DNA from: Sphingomonas sp. CL5.1
GTDB taxonomy: Bacteria; Pseudomonadota; Alphaproteobacteria; Sphingomonadales; Sphingomonadaceae
Assembly (NCBI RefSeq): GCF_013344685.1
Contig: NZ_CP050137.1
Location: 4,085,001-4,149,000, forward strand
Direction: 5' to 3'
DNA length: 64,000 nt
Part shown: piece after piece, positions 43,977 to 53,183 of the stretch
Numbering within the stretch: position 1 is the first letter of the stretch
How the letters are laid out: every line of letters begins with the position of its first letter
Notes under the pieces: model-generated
The model's input: the letters and a program-made list of their open reading frames with translations, nothing else
Databases searched by the model: none
Told to the model about the DNA's origin: nothing
Position numbers and translations under genes: made by a program

Positions 43977-44003
43977 CGCCCCGGAAGCGAACCTTCCGGG
44001 GCG
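43977..44003. terminator. 11-bp stem hairpin between sucD and sucA
   Basis: CGCCCCGGAAG pairs perfectly with CTTCCGGGGCG around the loop CGAAC, beginning six bases after the sucD stop. No T-run follows on the plus strand, so it is more likely an attenuator or a stabilising mRNA 3' end than a full terminator. Confidence 0.6.
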
Positions 44004-44044
44004 CAAGCGGCATTCTCCCCGGGATGCCCCAGGACGGGTGAATC

Positions 44045-47011
44045 ATGGGCTACGAAGGCCAGGATTTTTCGGACATCGCGGGCGGCGTCTCGCCGGCGTT
44101 CATCGACGCGCTCTACGCGCGCTACAAGACCTCGCCGGATAGCGTCGAGCCGGGCTGGCGCGACTTCTTCGAGGGGCTGGAGGGCGCGGTTTCCCATCCA
44201 TCGTGGGAAAGCGACCGCTGGCCGCTGACCACCACCGACGACCTGACCGCCGCGCTCGACCCGACGCAGATGGAGCCGGCGCCCCGGCCCGCGAAGGGCA
44301 AGCCCGCTCCTGTCGCCGACGCCCCCGCCCCCAGCCAGGACGCGATCGTCAAGGCCGCCGCCGATGCGATCCGCGCGCAGATGCTGATCCGCACCTATCG
44401 CGTGCGCGGCCATCTCGCGTCGAACCTCGATCCGCTCGGCCTGTCCGGCCTGCGCGAGCTGCCGGCGGACCTCACCACCGAATATCACGGCTTCTCCGAC
44501 GCCGACCTCGACCGCCCGGTGTATCTCGGCGGCACGCTCGGCCTGCAATGGGCGACGGTGCGCGAGATCGTCGCCATCCTGCGCGCCAATTACTGCGGCA
44601 ACGTCGGCCTCGAATATATGCACATCGCCGACGTGGAGGAGCGTCGCTTCCTCCAGGACCGTATGGAGGGCAAGGACAAGGCGATCCAGTTCACCTCCGA
44701 CGGCAAGAAGGCGATCCTCAACAAGGTGATCGAGGCCGAGCAGTGGGAACGCTTCCTCGGCAAGAAGTATGTCGGCACCAAGCGTTTCGGCCTCGACGGC
44801 GGCGAGAGCATGATCCCGGCGCTGGAAAGCGTCATCAAGTACGGCGGCCAGATGGGCGTCAACGAGATCGTGTTCGGCATGGCGCATCGCGGCCGCCTCA
44901 ACGTGCTGGCCAACGTGATGGCCAAGCCGCTGCGCGTGATCTTCCACGAATTCGCCGGCGGATCGGCCAACCCGGACGACATCGGCGGCTCGGGCGACGT
45001 GAAATATCACCTCGGCACCTCCACCGATCGCGAGTTCGACGGGCACAAGGTGCATATGTCGCTGGTCGCCAACCCGTCTCACCTCGAGGCGGCCGACCCG
45101 GTGGTGCTGGGCAAGACCCGCGCGATCCAGACGATCGCGCACGATCTGGAGGAGCATTCGCACTCGCTGCCGGTGCTGATCCACGGCGACGCGGCCTTCG
45201 CCGGGCAGGGCATCGTATGGGAATGCCTCGGCTTCTCCGGCATCCGGGGTTACAACACCGGCGGCTGCATCCATTTCGTCATCAACAACCAGATTGGCTT
45301 CACCACCAGCCCGCAATTCGCGCGCTCCTCGCCCTATCCGTCGGACGTGGCGAAGGGCGTGCAGGCGCCGATCTTCCATGTGAACGGCGACGATCCCGAA
45401 GCCGTCACCTTCGCGTGCAAGATGGCGATCGAATATCGCCAGACCTTCCACCGCGACGTGGTGATCGACATGTGGTGCTATCGCCGCTTCGGCCACAACG
45501 AGGGCGACGAGCCGAGCTTCACCCAGCCCTTGATGTACAAGGCGATCCGCAGCCATCCGCCGGTCAGCGAGATCTACGGCGCGCGCCTCATCTCCGAGGG
45601 GGTGATCGATCGGGCGTGGATCGACGGGAACGTCAAACAGTTCACCACCCTGCTCGAAGGCGAGTTCGAGGCGGGCGCGAGCTACAAGCCGAACAAGGCC
45701 GACTGGTTCGCCGGCCGCTGGTCCGGCCTGTCGGTGCCGGCCGATGCCGAAACCGCGCGGCGCGTGGCGGACACCGCGATCGAGCCGAAGCTGTTCGACG
45801 CGCTCGGCCGGCTGCTGACCACTGTCCCCGACACGATCAGCATCCACAAGACGCTGGCGCGTGTGCTGGACGCCAAGCGCGAGATGTTCCGCACCGGCGA
45901 GAATTTCGACTGGGCGACCGGCGAGGCGCTGGCGTATGGTTCGCTGTTGTCGGAAGGCTATGGTGTGCGCCTGTCCGGGCAGGATTCCGGGCGCGGCACT
46001 TTCTCTCAGCGCCATGCCGTGTGGGTCGACCAGAACGACGAGCATAAATATATCCCGCTCGCGCATGTCGAGCATGGCGATTTCGAGGTGCTGGACAGCC
46101 CGCTCTCCGAATATGGCGTGCTCGGCTTCGAATACGGCTATGCGCTGGCCGATCCCAAGACGCTCGTGCTGTGGGAGGCGCAGTTCGGCGACTTCGCCAA
46201 CGGCGCGCAGATCATGATCGACCAGTTCATCGCGGCGGGCGAGGCCAAGTGGCTGCGCGCCAACGGCCTGGTGATGCTGCTGCCGCACGGCTACGAGGGA
46301 CAGGGGCCGGAGCACAGCTCGGCCCGGCCGGAGCGTTTCCTCCAGCTTTGCGCCGGCGACAACATGCAGGTCGCCAATTGCACCACGCCGGCCAATTACT
46401 TCCATCTGCTGCGCCGGCAGATGCACCGCCCGTTCCGCAAGCCGCTGATCGTGTTCACGCCCAAGTCGCTGCTGCGGCACAAGATGGCGGTGTCGGGCGC
46501 GGCGGACTTCCTGGGCGACAGCCATTTCCGCCGCATCCTCTCCGATCCGTCCGCCCCGGCGGACGCGGAGACGAAGCGGCTGGTGCTGTGCACCGGCAAG
46601 GTCGCCTATGACCTGATCGAGGCGCGCGACGCGGCGGGCGACACGGCCACCCAGATCGTCCGCATCGAGCAGCTCTATCCCTTCCCCGGCGACGCGCTGG
46701 CGGTGCGCCTCGCGCGCATGCCGAACCTCGATGAAGTGATCTGGGCGCAGGAGGAACCGCGCAACAACGGCTATTGGTTCTTCGTGGAACCCTTCATCGA
46801 ACAGGCGCTGATCGCGGCGGACAGCCCGGTGAAGCGCCCGCGCTACGCCGGCCGCGCCGCCGCCGCCTCGCCGGCCACCGGCCTGATGAAGCGCCACCAG
46901 GCGGAGCAGGGCGCGCTGGTCGCCGATGCGCTCGGCCACAATGTTCGCGAGGAGATCCGCCGCACCCGCGAGGGCGATTCGGCGAAGAAGGCCGGCAAGG
47001 CCGGCGCGTGA
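44045..47011 (+). CDS. sucA: 2-oxoglutarate dehydrogenase E1 component
   Basis: 988 residues. The N-terminus GISPAFIDALYARY-like segment (GGVSPAFIDALYARYKTSPDSVEPGWRDFF) binds E2. The thiamine diphosphate region has IHGDAAFAGQGIVWECLGF and FVINNQIGFTTSPQFARSSPYPSD, and the C-terminal half has LLPHGYEGQGPEHSSARPERFLQL. It decarboxylates 2-oxoglutarate and succinylates the lipoyl group of E2. ATG is 74 bp after sucD. Confidence 0.97.
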   Translation: MGYEGQDFSDIAGGVSPAFIDALYARYKTSPDSVEPGWRDFFEGLEGAVSHPSWESDRWPLTTTDDLTAALDPTQMEPAPRPAKGKPAPVADAPAPSQDAIVKAAADAIRAQMLIRTYRVRGHLASNLDPLGLSGLRELPADLTTEYHGFSDADLDRPVYLGGTLGLQWATVREIVAILRANYCGNVGLEYMHIADVEERRFLQDRMEGKDKAIQFTSDGKKAILNKVIEAEQWERFLGKKYVGTKRFGLDGGESMIPALESVIKYGGQMGVNEIVFGMAHRGRLNVLANVMAKPLRVIFHEFAGGSANPDDIGGSGDVKYHLGTSTDREFDGHKVHMSLVANPSHLEAADPVVLGKTRAIQTIAHDLEEHSHSLPVLIHGDAAFAGQGIVWECLGFSGIRGYNTGGCIHFVINNQIGFTTSPQFARSSPYPSDVAKGVQAPIFHVNGDDPEAVTFACKMAIEYRQTFHRDVVIDMWCYRRFGHNEGDEPSFTQPLMYKAIRSHPPVSEIYGARLISEGVIDRAWIDGNVKQFTTLLEGEFEAGASYKPNKADWFAGRWSGLSVPADAETARRVADTAIEPKLFDALGRLLTTVPDTISIHKTLARVLDAKREMFRTGENFDWATGEALAYGSLLSEGYGVRLSGQDSGRGTFSQRHAVWVDQNDEHKYIPLAHVEHGDFEVLDSPLSEYGVLGFEYGYALADPKTLVLWEAQFGDFANGAQIMIDQFIAAGEAKWLRANGLVMLLPHGYEGQGPEHSSARPERFLQLCAGDNMQVANCTTPANYFHLLRRQMHRPFRKPLIVFTPKSLLRHKMAVSGAADFLGDSHFRRILSDPSAPADAETKRLVLCTGKVAYDLIEARDAAGDTATQIVRIEQLYPFPGDALAVRLARMPNLDEVIWAQEEPRNNGYWFFVEPFIEQALIAADSPVKRPRYAGRAAAASPATGLMKRHQAEQGALVADALGHNVREEIRRTREGDSAKKAGKAGA

Positions 47012-47088
47012 CTTTCGTCGCTCCGGCGCTTGCCGGGGCCTCACAGTGACAGCAATATCCCGGCTCCGGCAGGGATGATGAGGTAAAG

Positions 47089-48285
47089 ATGGCAACCGAA
47101 GTTCTGGTCCCCACGCTGGGCGAATCGATCACCGAGGCGACGCTGGGCGAATGGCTCAAGCAACCGGGCGACAAGGTGGCGGCCGACGAGCCGATCGCCA
47201 GCCTGGAGACCGACAAGGTCTCGGTCGAGGTGCCCTCCCCTGTCGCCGGCGTCATGGGCCAGCATGCCGTGCAGGTCGGCGACACCGTGCAGGTCGGCGC
47301 GATGATCGCGACGGTCGAGGCGGGTGACGGCGTGGCTGCCGCCCCGGCTCCCGCCGCCGCCGCTCCGGCGCCCGCCACCGGCGAAAGCGCGGACACCCCG
47401 GCCGCGCTATCGCCTTCGGTGCGCCGCGCGGTGCTGGAGCATGGCGTCGATCCGGCGACGATCAAGGGCACCGGCAAGGACGGCCGCCTGACCAAGGAGG
47501 ACGTCGCCGCCGCCGCCACCGCCAAGGCCGCCGCGCCGTCGGCCGCGCCCGCCCCTGCCACGCCGTCGGTCGCCGCCTCCACCGGCCGCAAGGAGGAGCG
47601 CGTGCGCATGACGCGCCTGCGCCAGACGATCGCCAAGCGCCTGAAGGACGCGCAGAACTCGGCCGCCATGCTCACCACATTCAACGACGTGGACATGACC
47701 GCGGTGATCGAGGCGCGCGCCAAATACAAGGACCTGTTCGAGAAGAAGCACGGCGTCCGCCTCGGTTTCATGGGCTTCTTCGTGAAGGCCGCGTGCATGG
47801 CGCTGAAGGATATCCCGTCCGTCAACGCCTCGATCGAGGGTGATGAGATCGTCTATCACGACTACGCCGATATCTCGGTCGCGGTGAGCGCGCCCAACGG
47901 CCTCGTCGTGCCGGTGATCCGCGACGCGGACCAGCTTTCGGTGGCCGGCATCGAGAAGACGATCGGCGACTTCGGCCGCCGCGCCAAGGACGGCACGCTC
48001 AAGATGGAGGAGATGAAGGGCGGCACCTTCACCATCTCCAATGGCGGCGTGTTCGGCTCGCTGATGTCGACCCCGATCATCAACCCGCCGCAGTCGGCGG
48101 TGCTCGGCCTGCACCGCATCGAGGACCGTCCGGTGGTGCGCGACGGACAGGTGGTGGTGCGCCCGATGATGTACCTCGCGCTCAGCTACGACCATCGCCT
48201 GATCGACGGCCGCGAGGCGGTGACCTTCCTCGTCGCGCTGAAGAACGCGATGGAAGACCCGACGCGCATTTTGATCGACCTGTGA
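47089..48285 (+). CDS. sucB: 2-oxoglutarate dehydrogenase E2 (dihydrolipoyl succinyltransferase)
   Basis: 398 residues. One lipoyl domain with the modified Lys in [17 protein letters not shown], an Ala/Pro linker, the peripheral subunit-binding domain ([32 protein letters not shown]), a second linker and the catalytic core with [13 protein letters not shown]. It transfers succinyl to CoA and is the core of the complex. lpd (E3), often next in the order, is not found downstream. Confidence 0.97.
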   Translation: MATEVLVPTLGESITEATLGEWLKQPGDKVAADEPIASLETDKVSVEVPSPVAGVMGQHAVQVGDTVQVGAMIATVEAGDGVAAAPAPAAAAPAPATGESADTPAALSPSVRRAVLEHGVDPATIKGTGKDGRLTKEDVAAAATAKAAAPSAAPAPATPSVAASTGRKEERVRMTRLRQTIAKRLKDAQNSAAMLTTFNDVDMTAVIEARAKYKDLFEKKHGVRLGFMGFFVKAACMALKDIPSVNASIEGDEIVYHDYADISVAVSAPNGLVVPVIRDADQLSVAGIEKTIGDFGRRAKDGTLKMEEMKGGTFTISNGGVFGSLMSTPIINPPQSAVLGLHRIEDRPVVRDGQVVVRPMMYLALSYDHRLIDGREAVTFLVALKNAMEDPTRILIDL

Positions 48286-48294
48286 CCGTGCGGC

Positions 48295-48318
48295 CGCCGG
48301 CTTCCGCAGGAGCCGGCG
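48295..48318. terminator. Hairpin after sucB
   Basis: Perfect eight-base stem CGCCGGCT / AGCCGGCG with loop TCCGCAGG, ten bases after the sucB stop. It lacks a T-run and is probably a transcript-end or stability structure. Confidence 0.5.
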
Positions 48319-48446
48319 CGCAAGTCCCGCGCGCCTGTTGCGACATACCGGCGGATATCGCCCGCCGGGCCACCGCCTTTCGCTGGTGAGGTAAACGGCC
48401 GTAGCGATCGGATGAATCGCCCGGACGGCTTTGCTATCATCGCGGG

Positions 48447-49085
48447 ATGCCCGACGCTCCCTTTTATCCCGCTCTCTTGTACGGTTGGCTTTCAGCGCGA
48501 TCGGTTTGCCGCGGGCTTCCCTTGCCCGTAGCCGATCGTGGCGGATTCAGGGTTGAAACGAATCTCCCCGACGAGGCGTGCCGTTGGGTCTTCCCCGCGC
48601 TTTGCGAGGGGCTGGTGGATATCGGGCGGGAAGTCACGCAGCCGCGCCACTTCATCAAGCTTTGCGGAACGGCTGAAGATCTGCGGGCCATCCTGCCGGA
48701 GACATGGCATCTTCAGCCCCGACGTTATTTCATGCTCGCGGCTGGCCGGCAGCCAGCGCCAGGGCCGCTGCCGGAAGGCTACAGGCTTGAATGCGACCGC
48801 AACGGCCCAGCGACGATGGCACGCATCACCGCCCCGGACGGCGTCCTGGCCGCGAGCGGACATGCCGCCGAGGCGGCGGGCGTCTTCATCTACGACCGGA
48901 TCGAAACCGCGCCGGAACACCGGCGGAGGGGATTGGGCGGCATCGTCATGAACGCGCTGAACGCACACCGGAAATCGACGAACGCTCCCGAACTTCTCGT
49001 CGCGACCGAGGACGGGCGCCGACTCTATGCGTCGCTGGGCTGGACGGTGCTTTCCCCATATTCGACGGCGGTGACGGCCGGGTAA
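48447..49085 (+). CDS. GNAT-family N-acetyltransferase, atypical composition
   Basis: 212 residues. The C-terminal acetyl-CoA-binding motif A is ETAPEHRRRGLGGIVMNAL, followed by TEDGRRLYASLGWTVLSPYSTAV; the N-terminal half is divergent. The acceptor is unknown. Codons at the start (TTT TAT CCC GCT CTC TTG TAC GGT) use A/T third positions far more often than neighbouring genes, suggesting later acquisition. It lies between sucB and the XrtA-associated cluster, with a 161-bp gap before it. Confidence 0.8.
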   Translation: MPDAPFYPALLYGWLSARSVCRGLPLPVADRGGFRVETNLPDEACRWVFPALCEGLVDIGREVTQPRHFIKLCGTAEDLRAILPETWHLQPRRYFMLAAGRQPAPGPLPEGYRLECDRNGPATMARITAPDGVLAASGHAAEAAGVFIYDRIETAPEHRRRGLGGIVMNALNAHRKSTNAPELLVATEDGRRLYASLGWTVLSPYSTAVTAG

Positions 49086-49095
49086 CGCCGCCCGG

Positions 49096-49623
49096 TCACC
49101 GCCCGATCTCGCTCAGCGGCTTCAGCGAGGTTCCGCTCAGATACATCATCGTCACCGAAATCTCGGTCACGCCCTGCCCCACATGCACGGCGGTCTGCTT
49201 CGGCGAGGGCTTCCGGCCGAAGATGAAGTCCCAGATCGTCACGCGCGGATTGCCGCTCGCGCCGCCGCCGTCCGAGCGGTCGGTCTGGTCGTTGGCGTTG
49301 GCGTCGTGGCGCACGTCGATCGCATAATTGCCCGGCGCGGCGACGGGCATGCAGACCCGAATCGGCTCCGTCCGGGGTGTCGGGATCTCCACCTTGGTCT
49401 GCCACTTCACCTTGTCGAACCAGGTGGAGGTGTCGCCGCCGAAGGTACGCACGCGCAGCGTGCCGAGCCGGTTCTTGAGGCCGGTGATGGAGACGAGGAT
49501 CGCCGGCCCCCCTCCCGCCACGCAGCGCGCCGCGTCGGGGCCGAGGATCGGGGTTTCCGCCGCTGTCGGTGGCGCATAGACCAAAATCGCGGCCAGCACC
49601 GCCGCCGAACGATGTTTCATCAT
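49096..49623 (-). CDS. DUF2141 domain secreted protein
   Basis: 175 residues with a signal peptide (RSAAAVLAAILVYAPPTAAE) and the DUF2141 pattern: ILVSITGLKNRLGTLRVRTFGG, YAIDVRHDANANDQTDRS and PRVTIWDFIFGRKPSP. Periplasmic or outer-membrane-exposed; function unknown. It is the third gene of the minus-strand group that starts with the glycosyltransferase at 50319. Confidence 0.85.
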   Translation of the reverse strand: MMKHRSAAVLAAILVYAPPTAAETPILGPDAARCVAGGGPAILVSITGLKNRLGTLRVRTFGGDTSTWFDKVKWQTKVEIPTPRTEPIRVCMPVAAPGNYAIDVRHDANANDQTDRSDGGGASGNPRVTIWDFIFGRKPSPKQTAVHVGQGVTEISVTMMYLSGTSLKPLSEIGR

Positions 49624-49680
49624 GACGCCATCACCGCGAGTTGCGGCGTTTTTGGGGCATGAACCAGCTTATTTCCGCGC

Positions 49681-50316
49681 TCAATGCGCGGCGAGCTTGC
49701 GCAATGCGCCCAATGTGTCGTCCAGCCGCCGTCCCCGCGCGCGGGTCGCGGCGCCGCGCTCCAGCCGTTCGAGCAGCGCGGCGATCGAATCCGCGGGCTG
49801 CCCCTCGACCTCCGCCGCGCCGGGTAGCGGAAAGGTTTCAAACCGCTCGCCACGCGCTTCGGGCGTAACGGCGGCGAAGGCGCCGGGATCGAAATCGGCA
49901 AGCGGCAGATCGAGATCGGCCGGCAGCGCGCGCTCCTCATCGCCCGGCACCGGCTCCGCGAGGAGCGGTTCGCCAAGCTCGCTGCGCGCGGCGATCGGGC
50001 GGCGCGCGGGCGCATCGGGATGCGCGTCGGCCCGGCGCAACGGCGGCGTCGCGCCGAGCCGGGTGGCGCGGCGGCGTCGCGTGAACGGCAGGGGCGCGAT
50101 CCGGGGCAGCAAGCCGGCCAGCACGATCAGCCCGCCACCCGCGAACGCCAGCAGCGTCCGTCCGGTCACGCCGATCGGCGGCGCGGCGCCCGGCACCAGC
50201 GCGGCGAGCCGCAGCCGCCCGACCGCCGCATCGAGCAATGCCGGCGGCGCGGCGGCGATCAACCCCGCCGCGAGCGCCCCCAGCGCGACACACAGCGCCG
50301 GAAGGAGATTCCGCAT
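49681..50316 (-). CDS. Membrane protein of unknown function downstream of glycosyltransferase
   Basis: About 211 residues from the ATG giving MRNLLPALC. Two hydrophobic helices (LCVALGALAAGLIAAAPPALL and TLLAFAGGGLIVLAGLLPRIA) are followed by a basic stretch (TRRRRATRLG) and a long Ala/Pro/Asp-rich cytoplasmic tail ending in a helical region (ADSIAALLERLERGAATRARGRRLDDTLGALRKLAAH). The chosen start is two bases after the glycosyltransferase stop; earlier starts at 50346 (ATG) or 50361 (GTG) would overlap that gene. Unrecognised, probably a local accessory of the XrtA-type locus. Confidence 0.7.
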   Translation of the reverse strand: MRNLLPALCVALGALAAGLIAAAPPALLDAAVGRLRLAALVPGAAPPIGVTGRTLLAFAGGGLIVLAGLLPRIAPLPFTRRRRATRLGATPPLRRADAHPDAPARRPIAARSELGEPLLAEPVPGDEERALPADLDLPLADFDPGAFAAVTPEARGERFETFPLPGAAEVEGQPADSIAALLERLERGAATRARGRRLDDTLGALRKLAAH

Positions 50317-50318
50317 GT

Positions 50319-51554
50319 TCAGCTTGTAGCGGTTCGTTGCGACCATGACTCGTCCATACACGCGGCTTTGGTCAGCCGTTGGTAAACCGGCTCATAATTA
50401 GAAATATTTGACAACCAGTTACGTTCCGCCTCGACGAAGGCGCGGGCGCGTTCACGCCGCGCGTCCCAGTCGTCGCGATTGGAGAGCAGCCCCGCCAACG
50501 CGGCGGCGATCGCGGCGGAATCGTCGGCGGCGAACAACGTGCCGGTATCGTCGTCGCGGATCAGTTCACGGTGCCCGCCGACGTCGGACGCCGCCACCAG
50601 CCGGCGCTGCGCCATCGCCTCCAGCGGCTTCAGCGGCGTGACGAGATCGGTCAGCCGCATCCGCTTGCGGGGATAGGCCAGCACCTCGACCACGCCATAA
50701 TAACGCTCGACCTGATCGTGCGGCACGCGGCCGACAAAATGGATGCGATCCGCCGCCGAAGAGGTGACTGCCTGCGTTCGCAATGCCTGCTCCATCGGGC
50801 CGCCGCCGACCAGCAGCAGCCGCGCTTTCGGCCGCGCCGCTATCAGTGCGGGCATCGCCGCGATCAGGTCGTCCAGCCCCTCGTAATCGTAGAAGCTGCC
50901 GATGAAGCCGATCGTGTCGCCCTCCAGCCCCAGCTCCGCCGCAAGCGCCTCGTCGCGCGGCCCCGGCGCGCCGAACAGGCCGAGATCGACGCCGTTGGGG
51001 GAGACGACGATCTTTCCCGGCACGATGCCGCGCGCGATCAGGTCGCCGCGCAGCCCCTCGCAGATCACCGCCACGGCATCGGCGCGGCGCACCGTCCATG
51101 TCTCCAGCGCGCGCGTCGCGCGATAGCGGGCGGAGCCTTCGCGCCCCGTGCCGTTGCCGACCGACGCATCCTCCCAGAAGGCGCGGATCTCATAGACCAG
51201 CGGCAATCCGCGCCGCCGCGCCACCCACAGCGCGGCGAGCGCGCCAAGCACGGGCGAATGCGCGTGGAGCAGGTCCGGGCGGAACGCTTCCACCACGGCG
51301 TCGATGCGGCGAGCGAAGGCGGCGATTTCCGCCAGTTCGCCGAGCGGCGCGGGCAAGGCGCGAATCGGTATCGTGCGGTGGAAGTCGATCCCGTCGATCC
51401 GCTCGAACGCAGCCTCGGTCGCCCCCTGTCGCGGCCCGGTGACGGCGGCGACCTCCCACCCGCGTGCCATCTGCGCCGTCAGGATCGCGCGGGTGCGGAA
51501 GGTGTAGCCGCTGTGCAGCGGCAGTCCGTGATCGAGAACGTGAAGGATACGCAT
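50319..51554 (-). CDS. XrtA/PEP-CTERM-associated glycosyltransferase, GT4 (TIGR04063-like)
   Basis: 411 residues. The N-terminal MRILHVLDHGLPLHSGYTFR is the distinctive start of the exosortase-A-associated glycosyltransferase family, and the GT4 domain has ISPNGVDL-type (VSPNGVDLGLF), FIGSFYDYEGLDDLI and TPLKPLEAMAQ for donor binding. It probably builds the extracellular polysaccharide or protein-linked glycan made at exosortase loci. It is divergent from a small ORF and the ligase gene across 93 bp. No exosortase, PEP-CTERM protein or eps genes are in the window. Confidence 0.9.
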   Translation of the reverse strand: MRILHVLDHGLPLHSGYTFRTRAILTAQMARGWEVAAVTGPRQGATEAAFERIDGIDFHRTIPIRALPAPLGELAEIAAFARRIDAVVEAFRPDLLHAHSPVLGALAALWVARRRGLPLVYEIRAFWEDASVGNGTGREGSARYRATRALETWTVRRADAVAVICEGLRGDLIARGIVPGKIVVSPNGVDLGLFGAPGPRDEALAAELGLEGDTIGFIGSFYDYEGLDDLIAAMPALIAARPKARLLLVGGGPMEQALRTQAVTSSAADRIHFVGRVPHDQVERYYGVVEVLAYPRKRMRLTDLVTPLKPLEAMAQRRLVAASDVGGHRELIRDDDTGTLFAADDSAAIAAALAGLLSNRDDWDARRERARAFVEAERNWLSNISNYEPVYQRLTKAACMDESWSQRTATS

Positions 51555-51647
51555 CGCGCCCGACGCATGCCACGCGATCGTTTAACGCCGCGTCAACCGC
51601 ATCTCGATTAGTCCCGGCCCGACCGTTCCTGCGGAGGCATTGCGCTC

Positions 51648-51788
51648 ATGATCGACAATTTCGCGCTCGGCCTGACGCATGGGCTGATGCTGCTCGCCGC
51701 CTTCCTGCTGCTGCGCCGCCCCGACCTGGACCGCGAACCGTCGCCGCGCGACGACGCGCCGCGCAAGGGGCGCCGCCCGCGTGCGTGA
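51648..51788 (+). CDS. 46-residue membrane protein upstream of the O-glycosylation ligase
   Basis: Encodes a short N-terminus (MIDNFALGLTHG), one hydrophobic segment (LMLLAAFLLL) and a charged Arg/Asp/Pro tail ending GRRPRA. CGGAGG lies about 11 bases upstream of the ATG. Its stop overlaps the GTG start of the ligase by eight bases, an arrangement that suggests coupled translation. Codon use matches its neighbours. Unrecognised by name. Confidence 0.6.
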   Translation: MIDNFALGLTHGLMLLAAFLLLRRPDLDREPSPRDDAPRKGRRPRA

Positions 51789-53142
51789 CCTCGCCTTCAT
51801 CGGCTTCCTCGTCGCGCTGCTCGGTATGGGGCTGCGCAAGCCGTTCCTGTTCGTGCTGGCCTATGTCTATATCGACATCGTCTCGCCGCAGCGGCTGACA
51901 TACATGCTGCTCAACAGCGTGCCAATCTCGCTGATCGCGGTGGCGCTGGCGGTCGGCGGATGGCTGTTCTTCGACGACAAGCGCGATTCGCGATTCGCCC
52001 CGCGCCAGGCGCTGATCCTCTTGCTGATGCTCTATTGCGGCATCACCACGCGCACCGCCGACTTCCCGGTCGAGGCGCTGGACAAGTGGGACTGGGTATG
52101 GAAGGCGCTGGCCTTCGCCGCCTTCCTGCCGCTCACGCTGCGTACGCGGCTCAGGATCGAGGCGCTGCTGCTGTTCATGGCGCTCTCCGCCGCGTCGATC
52201 ATCATCGTCGGCGGGATCAAGACGCTGGCCTCGGGCGGCGGCTATGGCGAACTGAACCTGATGGTCGCCAACAATTCCGGCCTGTACGAGGGAAGCATCA
52301 TTTCCGCCGTCGCGATCTGCCTGATCCCGATCGTGCTGTGGCTGTCGCGCTACGGCACCTTGTTCGGCACGGGCCGCGCGGTGAAGGGGTTCGCCTACGC
52401 CCTCAGCTTCGCCTGCCTGCTGATCCCGGTCGGCACCTCGGCGCGTACCGGTCTCCTGTGCATCGGGCTGCTGGCGGTGCTGATGCTGCGCGAGGTGAAG
52501 CGGCGGCTGCTCTATCTCGCCGCGCTGGGCCTGGCGGTGCTGGTCGCGGTGCCGTTCCTCCCCTCGGCGTTCAGCGACCGGATGGCGACGATCGAGACCT
52601 ACAAGGCCGACGAATCTGCCTCCACCCGCCTCGCTGTGTGGCAGTGGACATGGGAATATGCCAAGACCCACCCGTTCGGCGGCGGCTTCGAGGCCTATCG
52701 CCAGAACCGCATCCGCTACGACACGGTGGCGGTGAAGGGATCGGGCGCATCGACCACCATCGAGCGCAACCTGACGGTCGACCAGAGCCGCGCCTATCAC
52801 TCCAGCTATTTCGAGATGCTCGGCGAGCAGGGCTATCCCGGCCTTGCCCTGTGGCTGCTCATCAACGTGATCGGCATCGTCCGCATGGAGGTGTTGCGCC
52901 GCCGCTACCGCGAGGGCGAGTTCGCCTGGGGCGGCGCGCTGGCGGGGGCGTTGCAGCACGCCCACCTGATCTATCTGCTCGGCGGCGCCTTCGTCGGGAT
53001 CGCCTTCCAGCCGTTCATCTACATGCTGATCGGCGCGCAGATCGGGCTGGACACCTATCTCGCGCGGCGGCGGCAGGAGAGCGCATGGGGTGGCTACTTC
53101 CGCCGCGCGAGCAAGCCGATTCCGGCAACCGCGCCAGCCTGA
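51781..53142 (+). CDS. Exosortase-A-associated O-glycosylation ligase/polymerase (Wzy-like, TIGR03097)
   Basis: 453 residues, GTG start, about ten to twelve helices. The N-terminus (FIGFLVALLGMGLRKPFLFVLAYVYIDIVSPQRLTY) is the DUF5935 region of this family. The O-antigen-ligase part has STRLAVWQWTWEYAKTHPFGGGFEAYR and the periplasmic loop QSRAYHSSYFEMLGEQGYPGL. It likely joins or polymerises glycan units with the divergent glycosyltransferase. It overlaps the small membrane ORF upstream. Confidence 0.9.
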   Translation: MRDLAFIGFLVALLGMGLRKPFLFVLAYVYIDIVSPQRLTYMLLNSVPISLIAVALAVGGWLFFDDKRDSRFAPRQALILLLMLYCGITTRTADFPVEALDKWDWVWKALAFAAFLPLTLRTRLRIEALLLFMALSAASIIIVGGIKTLASGGGYGELNLMVANNSGLYEGSIISAVAICLIPIVLWLSRYGTLFGTGRAVKGFAYALSFACLLIPVGTSARTGLLCIGLLAVLMLREVKRRLLYLAALGLAVLVAVPFLPSAFSDRMATIETYKADESASTRLAVWQWTWEYAKTHPFGGGFEAYRQNRIRYDTVAVKGSGASTTIERNLTVDQSRAYHSSYFEMLGEQGYPGLALWLLINVIGIVRMEVLRRRYREGEFAWGGALAGALQHAHLIYLLGGAFVGIAFQPFIYMLIGAQIGLDTYLARRRQESAWGGYFRRASKPIPATAPA

Positions 53143-53183
53143 GCGACGGAACCCGCCCTCGTTCCGCGCATTTGGACGCGAAG

